Source: SZAS-103 sp043747745
Lineage (GTDB): Bacteria; Pseudomonadota; Gammaproteobacteria; Xanthomonadales; Xanthomonadaceae
DNA: 64,000 nt
Assembly: GCA_043747745.1 (NCBI GenBank)
Contig: JAYTOP010000039.1
Span: 1 to 64,000 of the forward strand
Reading direction: 5' to 3'
In this document: positions 1 through 8,547 of the stretch, one piece after another
How the letters are laid out: every line of letters begins with the position of its first letter
How positions within the stretch are numbered: position 1 is the first letter of the stretch
The notes under the pieces: model-generated
Seen by the model: only the letters and a program-made list of their open reading frames with translations
What the model was told of the DNA's origin: nothing
The model's database searches: none
Translations under genes and position numbers: made by a program

Positions 1-268
1 TCGCCATGACCGCTCTCCACGTCGGGGACAGAGGGTCAGCGTGCGCGGCCGAGGTCTCATATCACGCGACTTCGGGCTGAGGGTCGGGGCTAATCAGGAA
101 CGGTATTGTTCTCTGACCCCATTTTTTTGGGCCCGTTTGTTTCGATTCAAACAAATATTTACTCTGGCCCCTTTGTTTGAACGGTATTGTTCTCTGACCC
201 CATTTTTTGCGCCATCAGGCGGGCTCTTTGGATGCGCGGATGACGCTTTGCTAATCGCCCTATGGGCT
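1..268. repeat. Intergenic stretch with GGGGTCAGAG-type repeats
   Basis: No credible gene is seen here. Two near-identical copies of a 28-29 base unit lie at about 100-128 and 181-208. Read on the minus strand each gives a GGGGTCAGAGAACAATACCG core preceded by a run of A/T. Between them is a related GGGGCCAGAGTAAATATTTG core on the minus strand (about 152-171) and a small inverted repeat, TTTGTTT / AAACAAA, at 138-157. From general knowledge, GGGGTCAGAG-type cores recur between genes in xanthomonads and often sit near REP-associated tyrosine transposases; no transposase is present here. Confidence 0.6.
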
Positions 269-874
269 TCACAAAATTCCCGGATACACGTTCAGCGGTT
301 TGCCCTGCGCAAGCAGAGTGATGCCGCTTTCTCCCGGGTCTTGCAGGCACGCGCCAGTGAGCTTGTTGTCGACAATCGCCCGCGCGATGCGCTCGGTGAC
401 AAAAACTTCAGACATGGGTGTCACCTTGAAGATCGGTGGCAGCTCATCGGGCAAATCGCGGAATACATAGCGATGGTACGTGAACAAGATACCTTCGGAA
501 TTCCGTTGCCCTGCCGAACGCTCGTTGTCCAGATAATCTTCGATCCGCAGCACGTTCATCGCATAGTATTTTTTTCCGCGAATCTCGTGGAAACGCAAAA
601 ACTGCACAGCATCGCCGACGATCGGTTTGAGAATATCTTTGGCCCGTTGCGAAACGATGGGCACATTCAACACCCATCCGACAAAGTCACCGAGCTTCTT
701 GCTTTTGCCAAAAATTACGAAAGGGGGAAAAACCCAATCGTCCGGCATGGGATGGCCCGAGAAATTCTCAAAAATAGGTGAAACATCCGGCGCGGGATGT
801 CCTACAAGCGACATGTACTTGTTGGTGCCATCCGCGCACAAGAGCCAGATTTTCAATGGTATCTGTGCGTTCAA
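269..874 (-). CDS. Imm11 (DUF1629)-like immunity protein
   Basis: A 201-residue soluble protein with no signal peptide, starting 16 bases after the stop of the Rhs-AHH gene on the same strand. The central part resembles the Imm11/DUF1629 pattern: a PIVSQRAKDIL segment near residue 75, YYAMNVLRIEDYLD near 105, and EVFVTERIARAI followed by NKLTG towards the C terminus. Position directly behind a toxin-tipped Rhs gene is the usual place for the cognate immunity protein, which would bind and block the nuclease in the cytoplasm. The start codon must be TTG at 874 (an in-frame stop lies just upstream), or a second TTG at 856. Imm43-like is an alternative family name; the immunity role is inferred from family and context. 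Confidence 0.7.
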   Translation of the reverse strand: MNAQIPLKIWLLCADGTNKYMSLVGHPAPDVSPIFENFSGHPMPDDWVFPPFVIFGKSKKLGDFVGWVLNVPIVSQRAKDILKPIVGDAVQFLRFHEIRGKKYYAMNVLRIEDYLDNERSAGQRNSEGILFTYHRYVFRDLPDELPPIFKVTPMSEVFVTERIARAIVDNKLTGACLQDPGESGITLLAQGKPLNVYPGIL

Positions 875-890
875 TATTGGCTACCCGAAG

Positions 891-3800
891 TTATGGCGTA
901 ATCGTCAGGCTACTGACTGAGACGACGTTACCCATTGCGTGGTTCAAAGCACTGAGCTCAGCGCCGATTGTTCGCAATTCTTGCCTGACTGCTACTTCGC
1001 CAGCTTTTTTTGCGGCTTCAAGTCGGCGGTTCGTGCGTGCATAGTAGTCCGCAGTATGTACGCCCTGATGAGCGGCTCTGTTGAGTGCGACGCCGTTCAC
1101 AGCTTCATCGACACCAATTCCAAAATACTTAAGCACTGCACGTGCAGCATCTGCACCTACGGCATTCTTTGCCACGATATGATGGGCATCCTGCACCCCT
1201 TTGATAACGCCTCGCCCCTCAGCAACCATTGCACGTGCCAATCTGGAGCCGCGATAGATGTCTACAGCAACGTCTGCCACCTTTGCTTCAGGCGCGATTG
1301 CCATTGCGTAGTTGCTTGGCGTGGTGAGTTGCTCGCTCGCAATGTCAGCGCCAGCGCTAAATCCCTCTGCGACCATTTTTGCTGGGCCAGCTTGCTTCTG
1401 GCGCAGATCGTTGTATTCGCACGTTTCGTCGCATTCCTGTCGTCCATCCGGATCGGTGAATTTGTAAGGGTTGTTGCCGGCATAGTTGTAGCGGTTGAAA
1501 CTCGCGCCGGTGTTGCCGTCGGCCGCCACGGGATCAACGGAGAGGAACCTTCCAATCACCGGATCGTAATAGCGCTGCTGCGCATACGTCAGCCCCGTCG
1601 CCGCATCCGTCACATGCCCCGTGAACCCAGGCCCTTGCGTGTAGGTGTTCCCACTCGGCTCGCCATACGGAGTGTAGCGCTGGATGCGCGTGACCGTGCC
1701 AGCCGCATTGCTCTCCGAGATCGGGCTGTGCAGGGCGTCGGTGTGTTCGTAGGTCGTGGTCCAGGTGGTCGTGCCGATCGGTGCGGTGTTCTTCGCGACC
1801 AGCGATCCGTTGAGGTTGATGTAGTCGGTCGTGGTGTTGCTGCGCTGGTCGTCGTCGGTCAGCAACTGGCCGCCCATCGTGTAAATGGGGTAATCGAGCT
1901 TGCTGTCGCTGAGCCGGGTGACCTTCACCCGTCGTCCGTAGCCGTCGTAGACGTAGCTTTCCTTCGTTGCGACCGAGGTCATCCGGTTGGCGGCGTCGAA
2001 CACGTAGCTGTCCTGCCCGGTGCCCTTGCTGGTCACGTTGCCGTTGGCGTCGTAACCCAGGGTCATCGCGACGGTTGCATCGGGCCGGGTGAGCTGTCTC
2101 AGCCGTTGGGTGGCCGGATCGTAGGCATAGTTGTAAGTGCGATTACCCACCGTGTTGCTGCGGATGTTGTCCAGCGTGTCGAAGCTGGTAGTCGCGTTGA
2201 TCCACCACTGATGCGGCGCATTGGTCGAAGTCAGCCGGTCCAGGCCGTCGTATTGCATGCCGCGGTTGCCGCCGTTGCCGCTGGTACCGTCGCTGATCGA
2301 CCCGACGTTGGCATTGGCGTCGTAGCTGTAGGTGTCGTCGAGGATCGCCCCGTTGCCTGCCTTGATGTCCAGGCTGCGCAGTGGCAACTGCCGGACGTTC
2401 TGGGTCAAGCTGTGGACGATCCCGTTGCCGTAGCTGAAGCCGGACATGCCGCCATTGGCGAAGTAGCTGATGCCGGTCGCGAACGTGTTGGCTTGTGTCG
2501 GCTGGCCCAAGGCATTGGGCAAGGTGGAAATCGTCAGGCCGCTCGGATAGGTCAGCGTGCTTTCTTGGCCCAGCACATTGTAGGCGTGGGTGATGGTCTT
2601 CGTGCGGCCGTCGATGACGAGCTGCTCTGTAACCGGCAGGCGGCGCTTGTTGTAGGTGTAGGTCCAGGTGCTCGGGCCGCTGGTCAGGGTTTGTAGGGCG
2701 CCATCGGCGAAATAACCGTAGGCCAGGTCATTGGTCGAGTTCGGCACGTCCACAGTGAGTGGCCGGTTCAGCGCGTCGTAGGTGCGAACGAACTTGTCGA
2801 CTGCGGAGACACTTGCGCGATCGCAGGTTGCCGATGTCAACACACTGCCTGTTACCGTCCACGCGATGTTGTTTGCAGCGTCGTAGTCCATCAGCGTCGC
2901 GCCAGTTTCTGGCTCGATGCGCTTGCACAGTCGCTGGTTGGCGTCGTACACGTAGGTGCGTGTTTGTCCGACCGCCTGCGACGCAGTGACAGTGACGTTG
3001 ACCGCACTGGAGGTAGTAACCGCACCTGCATTGTCGGTGGCCTTGGCAGTGAACGCATAACTGCCAACGGGAACCGACGCGAAGGTCCATGTGTACGGCG
3101 CGCTGGTGTCGGTATAAAGCAACGTGCTGCCCGAATAGAACGCAACGCTGCTGACCGTTCCGTCGCTGTCGGACGCGCTGGCCGTGAGAACAAAGCTTGC
3201 CGGTACCGCAGCGGTGGCACCGTTGGCCGGCGAGACAAGCGATACCGTGGGGGGCGCATTGACTGGCGTGACGGTGACGCTTATCGGACTTGAAGTTGTA
3301 CTTGCGCCAGCGTTGTCAACGGCGACTGCGGTCAAGCTGTACGTGCCCGGAGTAGACGTGGCGAAGGTTGCCGAGTACGGCGCGCTGCCGTCGGTGGAGA
3401 GCAGCGTGCTGCCGGAGTAGAACGCAACGCTGCTGATCGTTCCGTCGCTATCGGATGCGGTGGCCGTGAGTGTAAAACTGGCCGGTACCACAGCCGTCGC
3501 ACCGCTGCCTGGCGCGGTGAACGATACCGCAGGCGGTACATTGGCTGCGCCGGTGACTGTAACGGTGATCGGAGCCGATATTGCAACTTCGCCGGCGCCG
3601 TCAGTGGCCGTAGCTTTGAACGTATAAGTCCCTGGAGTCGAAGTGCTGAAGCTTGCCGTATATGGCGATGCATAGTCCGTGCTGATTGTGATTCCGTCAT
3701 GCGCAAATCGGACCTGACTCACGGTGCCTGTTGCGTCGGCGGCCAACGCAAACGTGGCGGGCGCGGCTTTGGTGGCTCCATTGATTGGTGCGGTGATCTG

Positions 3801-3935
3801 GACGGATGTCGCCGCCATGACAACATTGCTGGCCAATGCGAGACCCAACAACAACACCGTCAGCAGCCTGCATCGAATGCCATGGTCTAACCTGGCGCGA
3901 GTCGATACGGGCATCGCCGAATCTTGATCCTGCAT
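891..3935 (-). CDS. Secreted Rhs protein with Ig-like repeats and AHH nuclease tip
   Basis: About 1014 residues. The start at 3935 is preferred because GGGGA lies 7 bases upstream; an ATG six bases earlier and further upstream starts are possible. Order of parts: signal peptide (about 1-41, ending ASNVVMA), three tandem Ig-like units of about 94 residues (45-325), YD/Rhs repeats (about 330-795), the Rhs core end motif GRFLSVDP near 798, then a variable tail. The tail carries DAHHIV near 916-921 and NGVALNRAAHQGVH downstream, the layout of the AHH subgroup of HNH/EndoVII nucleases. It is therefore likely a polymorphic toxin whose C-terminal nuclease is released into a competitor. The signal peptide argues for Sec export rather than VgrG-PAAR loading. 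An immunity gene follows. Target and delivery are inferred. Confidence 0.82.
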   Translation of the reverse strand: MQDQDSAMPVSTRARLDHGIRCRLLTVLLLGLALASNVVMAATSVQITAPINGATKAAPATFALAADATGTVSQVRFAHDGITISTDYASPYTASFSTSTPGTYTFKATATDGAGEVAISAPITVTVTGAANVPPAVSFTAPGSGATAVVPASFTLTATASDSDGTISSVAFYSGSTLLSTDGSAPYSATFATSTPGTYSLTAVAVDNAGASTTSSPISVTVTPVNAPPTVSLVSPANGATAAVPASFVLTASASDSDGTVSSVAFYSGSTLLYTDTSAPYTWTFASVPVGSYAFTAKATDNAGAVTTSSAVNVTVTASQAVGQTRTYVYDANQRLCKRIEPETGATLMDYDAANNIAWTVTGSVLTSATCDRASVSAVDKFVRTYDALNRPLTVDVPNSTNDLAYGYFADGALQTLTSGPSTWTYTYNKRRLPVTEQLVIDGRTKTITHAYNVLGQESTLTYPSGLTISTLPNALGQPTQANTFATGISYFANGGMSGFSYGNGIVHSLTQNVRQLPLRSLDIKAGNGAILDDTYSYDANANVGSISDGTSGNGGNRGMQYDGLDRLTSTNAPHQWWINATTSFDTLDNIRSNTVGNRTYNYAYDPATQRLRQLTRPDATVAMTLGYDANGNVTSKGTGQDSYVFDAANRMTSVATKESYVYDGYGRRVKVTRLSDSKLDYPIYTMGGQLLTDDDQRSNTTTDYINLNGSLVAKNTAPIGTTTWTTTYEHTDALHSPISESNAAGTVTRIQRYTPYGEPSGNTYTQGPGFTGHVTDAATGLTYAQQRYYDPVIGRFLSVDPVAADGNTGASFNRYNYAGNNPYKFTDPDGRQECDETCEYNDLRQKQAGPAKMVAEGFSAGADIASEQLTTPSNYAMAIAPEAKVADVAVDIYRGSRLARAMVAEGRGVIKGVQDAHHIVAKNAVGADAARAVLKYFGIGVDEAVNGVALNRAAHQGVHTADYYARTNRRLEAAKKAGEVAVRQELRTIGAELSALNHAMGNVVSVSSLTITP
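2980..3806 (-). repeat. Three tandem Ig-like domain repeats inside the Rhs gene
   Basis: Three units of about 282 bases encode Ig-like modules. Units two and three are the closest: the SSVAFYSGSTLL-coding segments start near 3124 and 3406, exactly 282 bases apart, and differ by only a few bases. The near-identity at DNA level indicates recent duplication or gene conversion and makes copy number likely to vary between strains. Confidence 0.8.
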
Positions 3936-4059
3936 TGTCATTTCCCCGAGTGTCCGATTCCTTGAGGGAATCACGCTTGCCCTTTCTCGCTGTTGAATTT
4001 CTGACCGGTTCGTTGCCGGAACGGTGTCATGTCTTTGCATGGGTTTGGTCGACTCTCGC

Positions 4060-6783
4060 TTAGCGCGTCAGTGTCAATGGCTTGCCGAACACATCGCGCG
4101 TGATCGTCGTCGTTACACCCTCAGGCGACTGGATCAGTGTCGGATGACTGGTATCGGGACTGCCGAAGACTTGATAGCTGGTGGTGGTCGAATAGTTGCG
4201 GGGGTTGGTGACCCTGGTCTGGAAGCCGGTCAGGTACGCGTAGCTTGTGGTGAGCGGCCCCAGTTCGGAATCCTGCACGCTGCTGGTCGGGCGGCCCAAT
4301 CCATCGAAATAGTTGTGCGCACCCGGAACCACGCTGTTGTATGCGCTGATTGCAGCCACTGGATACGAGCCAAATGTCGCGCGTCCGGCAAAGTCGAAGG
4401 TTTTGCTGCTGAAGCGCGTGGTCGTCGATGGACTCGCGGCGTCGTATTCCTGCGTAAGCACCGGTTGCCAGAAACCATCGAAGTAAGTAACTTTGCGCGC
4501 ATTGCCGGTGCTGACGGTCTGTTTCCAATGGCCTGCGGACAGACCGTATTCGCTGATTGCTACCGGTGCAAAAGTGATCGTGGTCGGAGCCCACGCAACC
4601 GTGTCGGCGCTGGGTTGCGTGATCGTCGCGAGCCGGCCCATCGGGTCGTAGGCGAAGCCCACCGCGTTACCGATCTCGTCGGTGATCGCGGTGACGTGGC
4701 CCTCGTTGTCGACCAGCGCGGTCTTGCTGGTGCTGTTCGGGAACTGCAACAGGCGCGGCACGCCACGGTAGTAATTGCTCAGCGTGAGGACATGGTTGTT
4801 GCCATCGGTCACGGTGGCGATGTTGCCATCGGTGCCGAAGGTGTAGCTCTGCTCGAACAGACCGTAGCTGTAGACGTTCTGCAACAACGCGGTCGCGGGA
4901 TAGTAGGTCTTCGTGAAAACCGTCACGCCGGAGTTGCTGTTCTGCACGCTCTTGACCTGACCCAGCACCCACAGGTTGGTGTTGTTGTCGTAGGTGGTCA
5001 GGTCCGTGCGCGAGCTGCCCAGCGACGAGAAACTGGTCGTGCTCACCGGCGCGGCGTAAGCATCGAATGCATTGACCTGCGAACTGAAGGTCACGCCATC
5101 GCGGACGTCGTTGTGAGTGACGACCGGGTGCAATGTTTGCGACTGGAAGATGTTCGCGCGGAACTGGGGGCTGGTCCCGATGTTCTGCGGGAACGGTTGT
5201 CCGATCGTATAGCCCCAGTAGGTGGTCGTTGCATCATTGAGCACCGTGGTGTCGGTGCTGTCCTTGTAGAGGGTCGTTTCCTGCAACTGTCCCTCGGTCA
5301 CCTGGAACTTGTTGCCGAAGGTACTCAGCAACTCGGTGCCATCGGGATTATGGACCTTGGTCCAGACGGTGCTGGGGCATGGGGAGGGCGTGCACACGCT
5401 GTCGGACCAGCTGTCGTTCGGCGGAGAGTAGGTGTACGTCCATGCCAAGACCGGAACGCCCGGGCCGCTGAGCGACTTGCTGAAGAGCGCGAATTGCTCG
5501 CTCACTTTCGGGTACATCGGATCGGGCCCAGTGCACGGATGTGTGTCGTAGGATCGGCCGCGAATCAACGGCTGGAACTGGAATAGTCCGGTTGCGCCAG
5601 ATGGGTGGGTTGCGGTTAACGTGAAATATCCGGCACCGGCATGACGGCCCGCTGGAATCGGTGGGCCATTGCAGCTCACCGGAAATGGGGGAGTGTCATT
5701 GTTCGGATCGCGCGGAGTGGTATCCACCAGCACGAGGTCTCCGCTGTACTGGTAGCTCCACGACGAGCCATCGGGCTGCACGACAGCGCTCAGGCCATTG
5801 GTGCCGTACTGATAGGTCCATGTGTGGCTACCATTGGACGCGCTTGCGATATTTCCATTTGCGCCATAAGTCAGTTGGATGCTGCGGCCATCGTTGGCCG
5901 CGATTGAGTTGAGCTGATCGTTCGCGTCGTAGTTATAGGTCACCGTGTTGCCGAAGCGATCCACGATATGGCTGGCGACGATCCAGTATTTGTAGCGTTG
6001 AAACGTAGTGTATACCGTGCCGCCTTTGCTATCGGTATATGGCAACGAGATATCAGTGTTCGCGGCAGTCGCATACATCATGCGGTCGAAATAATACCTT
6101 GTGCCATCGGGACTGGTCGCTAGGAAACCTTCGCCGGCGCCGCCGGAAGGTAGCGTCGGCAAACAACTGAAGGTCCACAAATTCTTGGTGACCCAGTAGT
6201 AGGTCTTGCCATCGGTCGGATGCGGGCTGGTGCTGTTGTTGACCAGCATCTCCTGCGTGCCGGCGCCGGGCACGTACATCTGGTTTCCACTCCAGTAGTT
6301 GCGACCGTAGATGGAGGCGCTGAAGAATTTCGTGATCGAGGGTGGAATGGCGGAGGCAGTGCCGCCGTCCAGGGAACAGCGATTGGTCGTGGGAGTGCTT
6401 CCGTCGAATCCTCCTCCTGCCGTCGCGGTCCAACCGGCTTCAGAAAAATAACCGGTCAGATACGGAACATCGATTTCCCAGTTCGCGAAACCGGGCAGCC
6501 CGCCGTACTGGTCGGCTTCCTTGACGTCCAGATGCCGCCCAAGACTCACCGGCAACCTGCTGTTGCCGGGAATCGAAATGTCGGTGGCGTTGAAGGACGC
6601 GCTACCGCTGTAGAGGTCGACCGAGTCGCCGAACAGGCCGCTGCCGATCGTCCCGATCGTGTCGGAAGGCCGATTCAGGCGGTTGGATTCAAGTGCCGGA
6701 TCGGTGTCGGCATGAACCGGAAGCGAAGCGCACGTCAGCGCGGCGAGGGCAACGCCCAGCGCCAAGGATTGGAACAACCGCAT
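4060..6783 (-). CDS. Secreted Rhs/YD-repeat protein without toxin tip
   Basis: About 907 residues; the ATG at 6783 has GGGGA about 9 bases upstream. Signal peptide at 1-25 (MRLFQSLALGVALAALTCA...HA), then a long region rich in Rhs/YD-type strands such as YDANDQLNSIAANDG, YDPMGRLATITQP and FDFAGRATFG. It ends inside repeat-like sequence (DVFGKPLTLTR) with no core end motif and no variable toxin domain. The stop lies about 125 bases before the start of the Rhs-AHH gene, so the two are probably co-transcribed. It could be a separate shell component for the neighbour, or a Rhs protein that lost its toxin end. Secretion is supported by the signal peptide; function is inferred. Confidence 0.75.
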   Translation of the reverse strand: MRLFQSLALGVALAALTCASLPVHADTDPALESNRLNRPSDTIGTIGSGLFGDSVDLYSGSASFNATDISIPGNSRLPVSLGRHLDVKEADQYGGLPGFANWEIDVPYLTGYFSEAGWTATAGGGFDGSTPTTNRCSLDGGTASAIPPSITKFFSASIYGRNYWSGNQMYVPGAGTQEMLVNNSTSPHPTDGKTYYWVTKNLWTFSCLPTLPSGGAGEGFLATSPDGTRYYFDRMMYATAANTDISLPYTDSKGGTVYTTFQRYKYWIVASHIVDRFGNTVTYNYDANDQLNSIAANDGRSIQLTYGANGNIASASNGSHTWTYQYGTNGLSAVVQPDGSSWSYQYSGDLVLVDTTPRDPNNDTPPFPVSCNGPPIPAGRHAGAGYFTLTATHPSGATGLFQFQPLIRGRSYDTHPCTGPDPMYPKVSEQFALFSKSLSGPGVPVLAWTYTYSPPNDSWSDSVCTPSPCPSTVWTKVHNPDGTELLSTFGNKFQVTEGQLQETTLYKDSTDTTVLNDATTTYWGYTIGQPFPQNIGTSPQFRANIFQSQTLHPVVTHNDVRDGVTFSSQVNAFDAYAAPVSTTSFSSLGSSRTDLTTYDNNTNLWVLGQVKSVQNSNSGVTVFTKTYYPATALLQNVYSYGLFEQSYTFGTDGNIATVTDGNNHVLTLSNYYRGVPRLLQFPNSTSKTALVDNEGHVTAITDEIGNAVGFAYDPMGRLATITQPSADTVAWAPTTITFAPVAISEYGLSAGHWKQTVSTGNARKVTYFDGFWQPVLTQEYDAASPSTTTRFSSKTFDFAGRATFGSYPVAAISAYNSVVPGAHNYFDGLGRPTSSVQDSELGPLTTSYAYLTGFQTRVTNPRNYSTTTSYQVFGSPDTSHPTLIQSPEGVTTTITRDVFGKPLTLTR

Positions 6784-6993
6784 TGGATGAATTCCCCGGG
6801 ATCGATGTGTCAGAGACGTCTGCGCCAGCACAAGCGCAGAGGCCGCCATAGCCTACGCGATACCATCCACCATGTCCATCGCGGCGTCGCCGCGACGGCG
6901 CTCAGTTTCGCTGGCGACCGAATGCGAGTTGCATGCCACGCATCGCTTTCAGCCCACGTGCCAGCGATACTGGTCAAAAATTAGATAGTCCAA

Positions 6994-7005
6994 CTGTCGC
7001 GACAG
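6994..7005. promoter_or_regulatory. Perfect 12-bp palindrome upstream of XRE gene
   Basis: CTGTCGCGACAG is a perfect palindrome 45 bases upstream of the XRE-family regulator start and in the divergent region shared with the Rhs gene pair. Its size and place suit an operator for the adjacent helix-turn-helix protein (autoregulation, possibly Rhs control). This is inference from symmetry and position only. Confidence 0.4.
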
Positions 7006-7050
7006 ACCTGCTGTACGATTCCAGCTTGAAGCCTACAATGGCTCGTCCAG

Positions 7051-7407
7051 ATGATCCTCGCCAGCCGTATCCGCCGCGCCCGCAACCTTGCGAACCTCAC
7101 CCAGACCGAGCTCGCCGCCAAAATCGGGGTGCAGCGCAGCGCAGTCGCGCAATGGGAGCAGGTCGTCAGCACCAATCCCACCATCGCCAACCTGATCAAG
7201 CTCGCCATCATTTGCGAGGTGCGCTTCGAGTGGCTCGCCACCGGTCGCGGCGTCATGCGGCTTGGCGATCTTCAGCAGGCGTCGGCCGCTGCGACGTCGG
7301 AATTCGCCCACGACCTGCTGGAAGTCCGGCTATTGAACGCGATCCGCCAGCTCAGCATGCGCAAGCGTGAGGTCATCGTCGAAATGGTCGAAGGGCTGGG
7401 CCCTTGA
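7051..7407 (+). CDS. XRE-family helix-turn-helix regulator
   Basis: A 118-residue protein. Residues 1-60 match the Cro/CI-type HTH: LASRIRRARNLANLTQTELA, then KIGVQRSAVAQWEQ as recognition region. The C-terminal half is probably a short dimerisation tail (LLEVRLLNAIRQLSMRKREVIVEMVEGL). It probably binds DNA as a dimer and represses its own promoter; the CTGTCGCGACAG palindrome upstream is a candidate site. It is divergent from the Rhs operon, so it may regulate it, though nothing in the sequence proves this. No strong ribosome-binding site is visible; a shorter start is not available without losing the HTH. Confidence 0.8.
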   Translation: MILASRIRRARNLANLTQTELAAKIGVQRSAVAQWEQVVSTNPTIANLIKLAIICEVRFEWLATGRGVMRLGDLQQASAAATSEFAHDLLEVRLLNAIRQLSMRKREVIVEMVEGLGP

Positions 7408-7556
7408 TGTGACCCATCGGCAGCCGGTGCCGCGCGTGCGCATCGGTTCCTGCAAGGCACCCCATCCAGACCCCACCTTCACTGCTGCGAAAAGGAGCGA
7501 GAGATCGGCTTGCGGTACACTCCCCCTCCCGCCCGCTGGGCGCGCCCTGCAGAACC

Positions 7557-8423
7557 ATGTCAGACGACCCAAGCAGTCGTACGCCCGAGCATCCCGCGCC
7601 GGATCGCCGCTCGTGGCTTGAACGCCTGAGCCACGCGTTTTCCGGTGAGCCGCGCAGCCGCGAGGATCTCGTCGAGATCCTGCGCGATGCCCAGGTCGCG
7701 GGCCTGATCGCGGCAGATACGCTGAAGATGATGGAAGGCGCGCTGGGCGTGGCCGAGCGCACGGTGGGCGACGTGATGGTGCCGCGCGCGCAGATGGTCG
7801 TGCTACCGGTGGCCGCGCGCTTCTTCGACATTATGAAAATGGTGGTCGAATCCGGGCATTCGCGTTTCCCGGTGCACGGTGAGGACAAGGACGAGATCCT
7901 CGGCATCCTGCTGGCCAAGGACCTGCTTCGCGGCGTGGTCTGCGATGGCGGGCCGTCCACCGTCCGCGAACTGCTGCGACCAGCGGTGCTGATCCCGGAA
8001 TCCAAGCGGTTGAACGTGCTGCTCAAGGAATTCCGCCTCTCGCGCAACCACATGGCGATCGTCGTAGATGAATACGGCGGCGTCGCCGGACTGCTCACCA
8101 TCGAGGACGTGCTGGAAGAAATCGTCGGCGAGATCGACGACGAGCACGACGACGCGGTGGACCCGTCCGCACAGATCGCCGCGCAGGCCGACGGCCAGTT
8201 CGTGGTCGACGCGCTGACCCCGATCGACGATTTCAATGAGCGTTTCGGCGCGGATTTCCCGGACGACGAGTACGACACCGTCGGCGGGCTGGTCACCGAT
8301 GCGATCGGGCACCTGCCCGAGTCCGGCGAGGAGCTCGCAATGGGGCGCTTCCACTTCCGCGTCGCCCGCGCGGATGCGCGCCGCGTGCACGCGTTGATCG
8401 TGAGCGTGCAGGCGAGTGGCTGA
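7557..8423 (+). CDS. corC: CorC/HlyC-family transporter-associated CBS protein
   Basis: A 288-residue cytoplasmic protein of the YbeX/CorC type. It lacks the N-terminal membrane domain of larger HlyC/CorC proteins. Two CBS motifs cover about residues 65-190 (VGDVMVPRAQMVVLP..., then NHMAIVVDEYGGVAGLLTIEDVLEEIVGEI), followed by the CorC_HlyC domain (about 205-285, DDFNERFGADFPDDEYDTVGGLV). The family is linked to magnesium/cobalt efflux and, in enterobacteria, to ribosome-related functions. In many gammaproteobacteria it precedes lnt; here lnt is absent and a DUF4105 gene follows. A strong terminator lies 130 bases downstream. CorA is encoded 1.4 kb further on. Confidence 0.9.
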   Translation: MSDDPSSRTPEHPAPDRRSWLERLSHAFSGEPRSREDLVEILRDAQVAGLIAADTLKMMEGALGVAERTVGDVMVPRAQMVVLPVAARFFDIMKMVVESGHSRFPVHGEDKDEILGILLAKDLLRGVVCDGGPSTVRELLRPAVLIPESKRLNVLLKEFRLSRNHMAIVVDEYGGVAGLLTIEDVLEEIVGEIDDEHDDAVDPSAQIAAQADGQFVVDALTPIDDFNERFGADFPDDEYDTVGGLVTDAIGHLPESGEELAMGRFHFRVARADARRVHALIVSVQASG

Positions 8424-8428
8424 GAAGC

Positions 8429-8461
8429 GGGGAACGGGGAACGGGGAACGGGGAACGGGGA
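8429..8461 (+). repeat. GGGGAAC heptad array (left arm)
   Basis: Four to five tandem GGGGAAC heptads immediately after the corC stop. An inverted array of the same heptad (GTTCCCC) lies at 8607-8636. The two could pair over about 145 bases of intervening DNA, which contains an intrinsic terminator. Similar GGGAA-type heptads are known between genes in xanthomonads. Confidence 0.8.
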
Positions 8462-8547
8462 GAAGCAGACCCAAACGTTTCCTGGCAGCCCGTTGCGTCG
8501 TCGCGCAGCATGCTGGCTCTTTTTCTGTTCCCGCTTCCTCCAAACCG

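Noticed and set aside
939..2696. 585-residue open frame on the + strand over the Rhs-AHH gene
   Set aside because: Antisense shadow of the Rhs gene; composition follows the complementary codons and no domain is recognisable.
2980..3806. CRISPR or VNTR outside genes
   Set aside because: Repeats are in frame and encode Ig-like domains.
4024..5586. 520-residue + strand frame over the second Rhs gene
   Set aside because: Shadow of the minus-strand Rhs gene in GC-rich sequence.
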